Shown in pieces: positions 1-13,100 of a DNA stretch of 64,000 nucleotides. The position numbers and the translations under genes are program-made. How positions within the stretch are numbered: position 1 is the first letter of the stretch; each line of letters begins with the position of its first letter. The notes under the pieces are model-generated. The model did not search any database. It was not told the DNA's origin and saw only the letters and a list, made by a program, of their open reading frames with translations. The DNA is taken from positions 5,301,772 to 5,365,771 of the forward strand of contig FN649742.1 in NCBI GenBank assembly GCA_000310025.1, given 5' to 3'. This DNA comes from Ectocarpus siliculosus (Eukaryota; Sar; Phaeophyceae; Ectocarpales; Ectocarpaceae).

Positions 1-3000
1 GCATGGGGTCTTCCCTACCAGTCCCAACCAAGGACATGGCGAAACTCTGGGCGCGGGTTCGGCAGCTACGAGCATTTCTGCGGACTCAAAAGCAGGAGTA
101 CAAGGTGAGCACTGCTAACCCACTGCCTGTTAACTGTTAACATGGAATCTCGCAACACGCATCTGGCTTGTGTGGCGGGCACGTGACCGTCAACCACTCT
201 GCCGCGTATGACTCTTGAAGAAAGTACCGAGTGTTGCCGTTATACTCTCGACGTCCTGGCCTGTCTCAGGTGACAGCAGTGGAAGGCACTTCGAGCGAAG
301 CCGATATTGCCAAAGGCGGAGGAGCTCTAAACCGTGAAACTGAAGACATGCCTGAAGCTGGTGAAGTCGTGCAGGACGAAAAGAATGACGTCGAGGCGGA
401 AGCGGAAGAGAAGGAGGCGTTATCGAGCGATGCACAAGCGGTCGATCGGGAGGCAGTCCCTTCGACTTTCGATGACCTGTGTCACCAGATGGCGGAGAGA
501 GCGAAGTTTTTGCTGGAGGTGATTTTTGATAAGCCTAACTTCGAGGCGATTAGGTCTTCACTGCAAAGCTGTTACTCTGGGCACGCCCCGCTGCTCAATA
601 TCCGTGTAGCTCGACACACGTGTGGCATCTTTCCACCCTCTGCTTCACCCACAACCGCTCGTGGATTGCGTGTGCTCTACTTCTTTGTGCTCTGTTGCCG
701 ACAGTTGTCACCTTCGACGGTTCAATCTCCTAGTGCCGCTGCCGAAGGCACGTCGGCTCTCATGCAGCATTTGGCAGAGGAGATATCGGATCTTGCAACG
801 CCATCTCCCAGGAAGTTACAGTCTCGCCTGCTGCGATGGCGTTCCGAGGACCGGGGGAACGAGCGATGGAAAGGGGTAGTTGACGTGCTGCGCGTCCGAA
901 GCCAGGTGACAGACGGGGCGCCCCGCGTGGGTTCCTCGGTTGGACTGCTGTTTCGCGTCAAATTGTTTGTTCACGCGCACCGAACAGCATCCTGACAAAC
1001 TAAGCGACACGACGTTAAGCAGCGGCTGCCCTCCCCCTGTTTCTGACCTTCCCCTGTTTCTCGCACGCGATCGCGACGTTGAACGGTGTTTACAGCTTCG
1101 ACGAAGCTTGTCCAGCGCCCATCGTCCGCGTGCCAAGAGCTTGGGGAACAGACCCGCGGAGATAGCGGTGCTCCACGGTCACAGTCACGGTCACGGGTCC
1201 GAGTGAGTTTTCCGAAATGATTACTTGTACATACAGCAAGCAGTGTGCTGGAGCCTTGGCCGTTCCTAAGATCCGCACCCTCGTTGCGGTGTACTGACTT
1301 TGTCCATGTCCATGTCCATGGATGCTTGTTGCCGAGGAAGAGTTTGTAGCCTGATGGGCTGCTGGCAGATATTGTCGTGATTGTGTGTTGGCCACAGTCT
1401 TATCCAGCCAGGATCTACTCGTGCGGTGGTCCCAGGCGGAACGTGAACAACCTGTGCATCGAAGAGGGCCAAGCATTTGCCGAAGAAGAGTCTTCTTCTT
1501 CACTTGCTCATGACTCGTCGCGAGCCCGTACCTGCAGCTTGGGGCTAGTGGGTGAAGACAGCAGCGTCTGCAGTTCAGGCGACGATTCTGACGATTCAGG
1601 GAACGGGCCCCTCCTTGATAACGAGACCGCTGCGAGTGCAGCTATCCAGGTGAGAAGGGCTGTATGGTCGACGCTTCCCCTGCGACATCGCCCTGTCTTG
1701 TTGCTGGAGGTTTCTACCCACATGGGGGTAATTACCAATTGTCAATGTTCTATGTTGCACTTTCGGGGTGGGAACGATGCTCTGCGCATAGGCTTAAGCT
1801 TGCCATCGCCAGCGCCAAGGGAAGGGAGGGGCGTTTCGAAAATTGACCACACTACAGTATACTCCGGCACCACACAGGCAGCGGGGAGGGACTTCTTTTG
1901 AGTTTGAATATACCCTGCTCATCGGACCATTTGCCGGTGTTTTTTCTACGATTTCGATTTGCTTTTTGTGGGGGGTGCTACGAACGCAATGACGGGTCTC
2001 GAGTATATCAGTGGAGAATACCATGGTGGCGCTGTTTGGTACCAGTACGTATTATAAAATAGCTGACTCTGTTAACAGTAGCATACGCGACGCTACGTGG
2101 AATACTTGGCTACTGCCTACGAGGCCTAGATGAGTCAAGAGCGACCTATGTCGATTAGGCAACTTGTGAGCTTCATTGAGAAGTGACGGACCGCAATGTC
2201 ACGTCCATTCTCGACCGACTCAACCGTCGTGCCAGGCATGTACAGTCTACGTGGTTACGGGCGGTGCGGCCGCAACACCGCAAGCCCTCAAGGCATCTCT
2301 TCGCAGTCGTACTGCTCGGGCTGCCATGCGGACATTCGGCTTGCAGGCACTGGCGTCGTTGCTTGGAACTCTATCCCCGGCTGAACGGGGGGCCATGTCG
2401 GTGGGGACATCGTCTGCTGTGCAGGTAAGCCGTTGATGGTAATCGCCGCTTTGCGTTGCTTGACGGGCTCAGGTGTGCAGTGCGCAAGGTGCTGCTACCC
2501 ACATGGTGCGACCATGGCCCATTACCCGTTGTACTTTTTCCTATTGATCGATGTTGAGGGAAAAGAGGTTGTCCCGCCCTCGTCCAGAGGAGAGCTGGAA
2601 GCGTACTCAATAGCAGATGGGCCAATACTGCACCATTTACCGGTTCGTGTACCGACATGGCGCCCTTATTAAGTACACTCTCGAAGGCCACTGATTTGTT
2701 TTTCGTGGACGGTTTGCCCTGCTCTTGTGAACAGGAAGCGCTTGTATTCCTGAGACCAGCTTTCCAAGGGCTGCGAATCAAGCGGGACAAGGAAGGAAGG
2801 GAGGTAAGGCCGAGTACCGCGCACAGAGTGGCGGGTGTCAGAGCTGCGAGCCACCTAGTGGTGTGCTGGTGAATCGCCGAAAGTCTCGTCTGTAGGCGAC
2901 TGAACTCGCCACTTGTTTCGTGCTGCGTGTAACTCACGGTAGCATTTACCATCTATTCCTCTTGTCCATCCATGCCGCGCCAGGTGGAAATAACCAGCGA

Positions 3001-4102
3001 CGCGCGTGACACTCGGCATCACTACCTCAAGGGGCTCGAAGGGTGCTCCGCGGGTTTGCTGGCACGAGTGCAGGGTGCTTTTGAAGACCTCTATGGACTG
3101 CTGAGAACGTTGCTCGATGATAGCCTGCGCACGGGACAGGTGACCGCTCTCAAGTGCCATCGTTGTCTGAAACGAACTCAGGCCTCGCGATAAATAGACT
3201 CGCCTCCGTGTTGCTCAATGTAACCCCTATCACGATGTGCTGACTCGTGCATTTTCGCCCGTTCTGTCTCTGGGCTTTGGTGTCGTGGTCTCTCGTCGGT
3301 GTCGTTGTCGCGTCGTCGCCGGTGAAGCCCGGGTTGGCCCATGTGCTAATGACAAGCTGGGCTTTGGACTTCGAATCGCGCGACTACCAATTCCTGGCGC
3401 ACAAGTCCGGGATTCTTCCCACTCTCCAGGCGATGGTGACTCTCACGAACACGGCGTCATTGGCCAGCTCTAGCCTTGACAGCCTCAGCGATACATCTCG
3501 CGATACATCTCGCGATACATCTCGCGGGCCTCAGAAGGACACAATGGATTCGAAAACCTCGGCGACGGCGCTCCAGAGCTGGACCCCTTGGTCGCTGGAG
3601 ACCGTAAGGAGTGGCTTCTTGCAGGTGTGACGCGATGAGGGCATGAAACCGAATGGTGCTGTTATAGAATCGACCGTGTTGTTTGTAAGGGAATACAGAT
3701 TATGGTGATCAAGTATTGTGAGGGCGCATGGTTGTGAAGGGTGTTTTGGTGGCGTCCGTTGGTTTGATTGATGCTCGGAGTACTATTAATATTTATGTAT
3801 GACGGGCTTTTTCTCCCTCCCTCCCTCCCTCCCCCCCTCCCTACGGACACGGACTGGTGCAGGGCACACTCATGGCACGTGATGTGGCACGCCATATCAG
3901 CCGTATCCCACCGTCAGCCCTACCCTCGGGGTTCCTCGAAGCGGCTGGCTTGCACGGGTCTGCGTCCGACATATTGGGGCGACACTCTATGGCGGCTCTC
4001 CTGCGGAGGTACAGTGCACTGTTGCGCGTTCATCTCAAGCATACTGAAGCGAGGGTGACGAAGATGGACCAGGAAGCGGCGTCGAGGCGAAAGCGCTTAG
4101 AG
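1..4102 (+). other. HECT ligase, N-terminal exons, no named domain
   Basis: Exons by splice sites and phase: 1-104, 270-905, 1398-1649, 2236-2424, 2735-2803, 2984-3139, 3328-3603 (or to 3624, both keep frame) and 3863-4102. All junctions are phase 0. The exon at 270 opens with an acidic Glu/Ala-rich stretch, followed by helix-rich sequence. The exon at 270-905 may hide an intron between about 599 and 710. The exon at 3328 encodes a Ser/Thr-rich tail in which a 12-base unit occurs three times (Asp-Thr-Ser-Arg) near 3488-3523. No catalytic or binding motif was recognised. Such regions in giant ligases often form helical-repeat scaffolds, which is only inference here. Confidence 0.75.
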
Positions 4103-7100
4103 GTGCGTGATCGAGGCCCAGGAAAATGTGGGTTTATAGCATGGTATGCATCGGGCACATGTTTCTCTGTGGACGTCAGCTCGAGCGCCGATGCTGTGAA
4201 CGCTTTGTCATATGTCGTACAAGTATCGATCTTGACAGATGAAGTGCGTTCTTGCTCTTTTCGCAGCCTTGCACCCTTTGCTGGTCTGTTGTCTGAAGTG
4301 CACCCCCGCTACCGCTGTGGCATGTCGCTCTTCCTCGGTACGCTTCTCCCCTCTCGAGCGCAGGAAGTCGGGCGTGAACGCGTGACTCAGATGGTGGCCC
4401 GCGGGGTCCCGGTCCTCGATGAGCGTGAAGGCAAGAAGTCCCCTGAAGTGCAGCTGACGGCGCTGTGTTCGTGGGCGACGGTGCCGGCAGTGGCATCCGT
4501 AGCTTGTACCTTCGCCCGGGGCGTTACCTATGCCTGTACGCCGGCTGGGGCAGCACTTTCCGGTGTTGCGCCATCTTCAAACAGCGGCAACTACTTTGAG
4601 GTGACGGTGATGAACCCAGGCGAAAAGACTACCATCGGCATTGGCCTGGCCGACCCCGATGTGTTTCCGGCCACCAAACAGATGCCCGGGTGGGTCGACC
4701 ACTCGTACGGTTACCATGGAGACGACGGGCGGTTGTTCGGGCGGGCGAAAACAGATAGCATCTGGCCAACCTGGGTGGACGGTGACGTCATCGGCTGCGG
4801 GTTTGATTCAGTTCGCGGCAGCATATGGTGAGAGCGCGGCCTCGTTGTTCGTGGTTTGACAAAGACCGAAAGTGTGCGTCGAACGCGTTCGTGAGCCATG
4901 CTGCTTACACTGCTGTCGTTAATATTAAATTCAACACAGCACGCCGTCAAGTATATTTTTGGCGTATCCATGGTTCAATGAACTGTTTGGGCGCCATATT
5001 GCTGTCCAGGTATACTCGAAATGGCGAGCTGCTAGGGGATGGATTCGTTCCAGTTTACGAATCTAACTTGGTCCCGGTGGTAGGGTTTCACAGCAACGGT
5101 GAAAGCGTCCGCATCAACTTCGGGGTTGTGCCGTTCGCGTACGAGGTAAGAGTGAGCACTGCAACGTTGCGAAGTCGAAACCTATCATTGTGCACGCCGC
5201 ATAGAAACCATGCGTGTCGCCTATTGCAGAAAGACATCGTTGTTGAACGCTCTCTATTGTGGTTGCTAGGATGCCGAAGACCCCCATTTTTTCTTGACAT
5301 GGCGCATATCGCACGAGAAAATAAGTTCAACACCCTTTTGCATAGATACCAAGAGACGAAACGACTCGACCCGCTTGTGTTCTGTGCAACAGGGTCCTGA
5401 GGTAGTCATATCTCCGGCAGTGCTTGCCGAACGCAAACTGTTGCAGCGGGAAGCACAGGATCTCAGTCCCGCAGAGGACAAGGCAAACAATGTTGTCGAC
5501 GACGGCGACCAGACCGCGGACGAAGAAAAGACTGAAGGCGGACTAGCAGAAGAGAAGGAACGAAGCCCAACGGATGATGACACGGCCCGGAGTGAGAAGC
5601 ACCTCGGGGAGCAAGCCGAAGCTGGTCCAATAGATCATGCGCAAAAGGAGATCACGCCGCAGATGATGGTGCCGTCGATGAGAGTGCTGCAAAGAGGTGC
5701 TTCTAGCTTGCTGCGCTTCCTGGTGGCGGTGAGCATGCGACAGGCCCCCCTGGCGTCTTCGGTGAGGTCGGAAGAGGTGGGACTACAAGCCTCCAGCAAC
5801 GAGGAGCCTAGGCAACCGGAGAACACACGTCAGATAGAGAGAGGAGGGCAGGAGCGGTCGAGCCCCAACGTAGATGGTGGAACGGCGGCGGCGGCGGCTT
5901 TGCCGCCCACGAGAGAGCGGTCAATGTACGGCACTCCTTTGAAGCAAATGCAGACGCATGTGGACAATCTTCACCAGGTACGTTCTTGCGCCACGTGTAT
6001 TTGTGTGTACTGTCCAATGTGTGTACTGTCCAAAGTATCTCTTGGTTGTGGTGATATGAGATCAGATATGATGAGCGTCTACAGCGTGTACTTGAACGAT
6101 CATGAATGCTTTCAAATAGACAATCCTATCAAGCGTGATTGCGATGAATGCACGGCGCATAGTCCAATGTTTCCAAGGCCGGATAACAGTAGAAACTGGG
6201 CACGACCTCTCGAAATGATTCCCGTGCGTTGCGTGGTTAAACGCTACCGGCACGCAGGACGTTTTCGACCTCATCCTTCGTGAGCTTCGTCTGGGAGCTC
6301 TGAGCCTTGAGCACATCGTCAGCACGTCGAGCCGCATGGAAGCTAGAGAGTTGGCGAATCAGAACGTCATGGCGTTCGATGGTGACTCGAAGGCACCCTC
6401 TGTTGGCAAGCCGCTTGTGGTAGGACGAGCAGTCAAGCCGGAGATGCAGCGCAGCTATAGCCATGGGCACACCCAGGCCGCCGCTGGCAGGTGGAACGGC
6501 AGCATCGCATGGAAGGGTTTAGGTGGGACAGCTGGTTTCGGACGCGAAAGAGAGGACGCTTCAGCCCAAACCCTTGGCTTGTTGGCGCTGGAGGTCGGAG
6601 AAGTGGAGCCCCACATGTTCAGGCAACTGGCTCTGTTGTGCTCCGTTCGCCAGTACGCCATTGCTCGAACACAGCTGGCGCACCCGTCAGCGCTTCGATC
6701 TATTTTTTCGTTGCTCAAGGTTGGATCGCCTCGAATTCAGAGGTGATGTCACTGCTGTCTGATTGGGTGTGTATCCGTTTGGCCCTCCAAGTGACATTTA
6801 CGGACAAAGCAGGCACATCTCGGTCGTCTGGCCTTTGATTGGTGCATTCTACAAAATGTGTTGCGCGACATACGGGCAATGATTCAAGTCGCGAACCGCA
6901 ATCCCGTTTTCATATCCCCAGATACAGCCTATCTGATTCTCGATTCCGTGTGTTTCCACGTGCGACAGATGCGTGCTGCTGCTTCTTGGAGCTGTTCTTC
7001 CAGGCATGGAGCCCACTGTCGTAGACGACTACCTTCCACAAGGCTGGAGGGGGCGGAACCAAACAGGGGTCGCCACCAGCAGGTAAGCGCGGCCATGATC

Positions 7101-10100
7101 TAGCCGGGTTTTGCTTCTTTGCGATGTTGTAGGGATACGGCCCAGCGCTCGTTGTTTTTGTGTCTTCCACACTGAGAAGAGTATTTCGAACGGCTTCCTG
7201 ATTCATGCTGTTTTCTGTTTTTAACGCCCATTGCCGGATCAACTTTGCACACATCGCATGCACTCCTGTACGCACACAAGCATATCGTTTTTCATTCTCA
7301 CGTGATTGATATTTGTTGTTTTTGCGTTGATGTCGGAAGTTGTAGTACATGTATGACTCATGTTTTGCCTTGCATCCGGCGTCGTTCGTGTTTTCACTTG
7401 AATGCCTTTGCCATTGTTTATCACAGCACTTCATCGGGGCCTGGGTCGAGGAAGGACCGAGAGGTTGTTGGTGTCGGCCAATCATCCTACCCTGCGGACG
7501 GTCTTGTAGGAGTGCTCTTCTCCACTGTAAGACATGCCTACTCCACTCCGCCATCTCTACCTGGGAACGCGCCGTCGGATAGTGCCGGAACGGTTGACAC
7601 AGGAGCAGGAATGCACGTGGGGAATGACTCGGCAAAGGACCAGAGCAGCAGGGGGCAAGGTTGGCTCGCTCCCGGCTGCAACCACGGTTTTGGCGGTGGC
7701 ACTCTGGATGTGTGTCTAGCGGAGCAGTGCAGCTCGCTCCTTCGAGAGTTGTACAAGGTACGGGTGCTATCATGTCGATGAACCTGCCGTCAAACGTGTT
7801 CGTGATGTCTTGGGCTGATGTCATGTTTCGGCGTCAGACTGATAACGCAATAGTGAACGGTGTAGCAGCTGCTGCAGACGATTCTGTCTTAGGCGTCTCA
7901 CCGTTATAGTTGGCGAATGGCGAACCAGAGCTTGTATCATGGCGGTGGTTGCTCTCCCAACCTCGCGAGTTACACGAGTGAGCGTGTAGTGATCTATTTC
8001 CTACTCCCTATGTGGTTGTATCGGCAACAAAAGGCATGTCGTTCGTTTCTGGACTTGCTTGGAATCCGCTTTATTGAGCCATGCCAAGAAGACCAGTACA
8101 ACACTGAGACCGAGAAGTACGACACGATTTTTTCATTGCCAACTCTGCGTGCCCCATGGTTGCGCGCCTTTCGGTAGGAGCCTGCCTGGAAGGAGCGTAT
8201 CGCGCGGAAGCTATTGCTAAGCATTCGAACGGCAGCATCTAGCATCCGCACATCTTCTACAAGCCCGGACGTGGATGGGCCACGCACGGGCTCCCCGTGT
8301 TCTTCTCCCACGGGGCAAGCATTACCGGACGTCATATCGGACGCGGTGGCCGCGCTGGCGATCATCGCTGGCGGCTCCGGTGTCTTGTACCCGGGAGCCA
8401 AAGTTCAGTCCAAGTGAGCACAATCGTTCCAGCGCAATTAATTGTTAGCAAGATATTCGATTTGGTGGGGTGTGGGCTTCAGGTTTTTGTTGTGTTTGTG
8501 GTTATTCGGTTTGCGATGATAAACCATGGTAATAATACAATGAAAGAACCAGGCAAAGTCCGACACTAGCAATAAACCGAAAGTTCCTAAACACGGGATT
8601 GCAGCACAATGCACTCTTAGTAGTGCAGATGACTCGCAAGGAAAGTGGAGCCTGCCTCTCCGACTCCGAGACAGAGCACAGAGACAAACGCTACGATATC
8701 TGCTAGAACCGAGCCTGAAGAAGCTTATCCCCGCACCCTAACCAAGCCAAGGAGTGATCATCGTCGGGTTTCCCGCATGCTAGACCCATTCCTCCCACGC
8801 CCCAGAGGCGTGAGAGAGCTTTCATGGCATGAAAAGAGAAAGCAAGCACGCATCCCGTACACCCCTTGCTCTACTGGGGGGCTCTGGCTGGTCGGACTTT
8901 CGCTAACCAGGCACCAACCACCCGCGTCGACCTAGGTTACAATCAGATGTGGAAATGGCAGGGCAACCAAGACGGTCCCTACGGAACTTGGGGGTACTAT
9001 AGATCATGTCGGGCCTGGCGGTCGGACCGAGTTCGTCCAGATGCAAATCGCCCCAGGCAAAGGCCAATCTTGGCGGTCATCGGCGCGAAAAATTACGAAG
9101 GGCCTCAGACTTTTCGACTTGTCACTCTTTACATAAGCTGCTCCATTAGAGGGTCCGAATATTTTTCCCGCTACATACGTGAACCAAACTGAAGGTGCAA
9201 ATTATTTTGTGGTTCAGTGGCTTTCAATGGATGGAAGCTTGGTGACGGTCACAGCCTCGACTGGCTCCGCGCCCCTTGGGTTAGGAATCTTGACGGCTCC
9301 CTTCTCCCCCCCCTTTGCCTCCTGTGCGTGTAAACTGTGGTTCGAGACAGGTCTGGCGTGCGTGGGACTGTGGTGCTGTTTTCGGCTGGTGATGCAGCAG
9401 CTGGAGTTGTGTTCGATGGCGAGAATGTTGAGAATTGCGAGAGGGTCCTGGTTCGAGATCTCGAAACTGCAGGAGTAGGCTTTTGTGCCGACCCAGACAC
9501 CCCGGCGCAACCTGTTGTGGCGCAGCTTCTTTCCCTGCTCGCTGCCCTGCTTCACTCGAACGAGGTGTCTCAAGCGTTGAAAATTGTCGACGCACGTGCC
9601 ATGGTGTGGTTGAGGGTGCTGTCACAATGCCTGATGGCCGTTCTGCAGCTATCTGTGCAATGCAGTGACGCCGTGGTTGCGGCATGTCGAGAGGGCGATG
9701 TGGTCGCCAACGTTCTACCCCATTTGTTCGAGGTGGCGGTGTGCCCTGTTCAACTTCCCGCCCTCATCACGGCACAGGTGCAAATTCTTCGCGTTGGCCT
9801 ACAGCATTACTCACCAATCTCACCAATTCCAACCCGAAGTTTACAGTGTTTGTCCACATGACTGACGCCGTACTTTGTGTGGAGTGTTGTAGCGCGAACT
9901 GCTTGTTCCTCGAGGCGTGATCCCCCCCCCCCAGCCTCCAACACACGCACGCTGACCTCCTCCCATGAGCTGACGAAGTCGACGCTGACCGGCGATGATA
10001 TTTGGTACATTATGGCATGGGTATCCAGGATTTCGAAGGGCGATGGCGTTCGGCGCAAGCCAGGATGCTTTCGGCCCTGCGCCTGGGACATGGCGGTCTT

Positions 10101-13100
10101 CGCACTTTGCGGCCCATCCAGCGACATCCACTGCCGCCGCCTCCTGAAGCACCCACCACGAGGATGGAGAGCCGCGACAAAGCGATTGCACCGACGGGAC
10201 GCCCTGCCCATTCCCCCACGGATGGTAGGGATGCGTTGTCCGCCGAGGAGTCGAGAGAAGAGGCCCTGTTGCATCCGCGCCGACAGATCGAGTACAGCGA
10301 CCCTATCCTGGAAGTGGCGCGATCGGCTCGAAGTGGTGGACGAGGTCGGCTCATGACTCTGGGGGACCCAAGCCCGCATAGAGGATGGGGGCGGGGCTGG
10401 GGGTCCGGTATGTCCGGCAGGCGTGTGGTAGGGGTGCGCGGGGCTCTAGACTGGGCAGGGCGCGTGACGAGAGATGAGGATGATTCACGGCGCGAGGGAA
10501 GCCGTCGACGGCTAATGAGGAGCGACTTGAGCCATCGAATGGCTGCCCGAGGTAGACGTGCAGCATCCGCAGAGTCCCGGTTAGACCCTCGAAGGGCCGC
10601 CGCGAGGGGTTTGCTAGACTACGACGGCTTGGAAGGCTTGGAAGGGTTTGCGGAGTATGGGGAGGACGAGTCGGGCGCGTTGTTGGTAGAGTTCAACGAC
10701 GGCGCCGATGGCGAAGGGACGGAAGGAAGAGAGGCCCCCGGCCTCGAAGGGGGCAGCGCTGCAAGCGCAGACAGTGGCGATACTAGCCAGGATGGAGACG
10801 AAACGGTGAGACCCTGCCTTAACCACATTTTTATGTGCCCACGGTAATTATGCCTGTTAAACATTTGCTTCTCGGTCGGTCGTATTTGGTGGCACTGGCG
10901 GAGAACACCAGCTACGAAGCTCGGTGGTACCGACTCGAATGTAATTTTTCGAAGGTACGCGTTGGAATTATTTTGAAACAGTGCCCAGTTGTGAGAGAGT
11001 CCTGCATGTCGAGTTGTCGGCAATGAACGCAGCTTGAGAACTGTACTGCATAGCAGCTGCAGGACGTGGCTGGCCCTACAGTATGCATAACACCTACCTT
11101 CTCCCATGACCCGTCCCCTGGCCACTACACGGCTCGGAAAGGCCTCCAGCGTGCCTGCATTGTTGCTTAGAGCCCATGTTTTAATTTTTTGTTCGTTGTC
11201 GAGACGAAACCGGCAAGCAACCTTCTGGCCATGTAATTTAACTTTGGAGGTTTCACCTTGGAAAACACTGTTAGCAGGAGAACAACACAAGCAACGTGGA
11301 CAATCGTGGCTGCGTCTTGAGCACGGATGAAGCCACTGATTCTGAACGGATACCCCGCCCGGGGCCGGAACCTCCACGTGGCGCTCCTAGCGAGGGAAGG
11401 AGCACACCTGCTCTAGCGCAATGTGGAGAACAGCACGCGGTGGGGGCGAGACCAACACAAGCATCTGCGGGTTTCTCTATCACACACCTGCTCGAGTTCG
11501 GCTCTGAAGCTCGCGCAGAGAGACATGAGCTCAGTGCCCGTTTGTCTTCGGAAGTCGGAGTACCTGGCGAAACGGCCCTGTCCGCTCTAGAAGCGTTTGG
11601 TGCGGATACCCACAAAGCCCGCATGTGGCTGCAGAATTCGCAGCACCCCGCACAGGTGCGTTTGGGCCAGGCGCTCTTTGTGGTTGCTCTTGGTATCACG
11701 ATATCCTCATGTTCCGATGAGGCTCAAATATTCACTCATGCGGGCTTACCTACTGCGTGGCTTGTCGACGTTCTCATAGTGCTGCCGGTTTTATCTCTTG
11801 GCGATTTGGCAGCTGACCGGCGGTGAGGGCAAGGTGTCGGCGAAGTCATCCTCTCTTCCTTCAGGGGCTAGTGAGAACGGTACTAACGGGGCATCAGACA
11901 CGACGACCGAGGACAACATTGTCAGCGGCCTTATTGGGGCGGATGAATCAGGGCCTCCAAGGGGTGGTGGTGAAGCGGCAAGCGTCCCGTCAGCTGACGA
12001 AGGGCTCAACCTGTGGGAGTCGGAAGGGGGAGTCCAAGAGGCAACAACGCCTTGTGATATGATATCAATGCAGGTGATGGCAACCTCCGCACGGTGGGCT
12101 TTGATGTGCTTTTTTGGTGCAACTCCACTGCTTTTTGGCGTGTCTTCTTGTCAGCCAAGAGGTTTCGGCCTTTCAAATCCGTTGTTATGCACCAATCATC
12201 AGCGAGTGCCATGATACGTATACTAGTATAGCGCTTTGTTCCGCTCCTGTTTCGATGCGCGTGCGGTCCATGGGTTGATTTTTCATTCATCAATGCACCT
12301 CGTAGTTCGATCCCCGTATGTTTGTTCTTGATGCTGAGCGGTCGTGCGATTAGGATCCCTAGACGTTTATCGCTGCCACGTGTCATGTACTTGCTTTGTG
12401 TACACTGGTGCAGTCTATTTTTGAGATCCGTCGACGTACACCTTCCAGTGTTTGGAGCATCAAACTGACGGCTTGATGGCTGTCGTCGCTCTCTCATCGT
12501 TTCCCCGTTTTCAGTGCGCTGGCCTCGTTTGCGAGCATGATCTTGTACCTGTCTTGGGCCTGCCCCGCCCACCGACCGAGATTGGGGGCACGACAGGTAC
12601 TGCTGTGACGACCAGTAGCCTGGTGCGAGAGGTGGATCTCCTTGAGCCTGGCAGTATGCTAGTGGTCACGGCGGGTGAGGGCTATGCTCCTGACAAGTCG
12701 TGCCCTTGCGTGACCGTCGCAAGTGAAATGGACTTCTCGGCGGGGTCGGGACGAACGGGTGGGGTTGCTCGGGACAAGCCCAGCGCAGGCGACATGGACG
12801 CGCGCCGTGAGGGCGAATGCCGTGCGGAACGAGCAAGTGTCACTAGGCCCTCTAAGACTGTTGAAGCCAATCGGTGGTCGCCTCCACAAGCGGCGAATGC
12901 TTCCGTGGTGGACAACGATGAAGTGCTGGTGGAGATGATGGACGGTGAAACGGGGCTGTGCCTCGGGAAACGGGTACCCGTAGGGGACCTGAGACACTCC
13001 ACTTCTTTTTTCGGACGGGAGCTGGACAGCGGAGGGAATACCGTGAAACAGGTATGTATCTGGGACAGCAGTCGTGTTCACGGCATATTTTCACCGTTCC

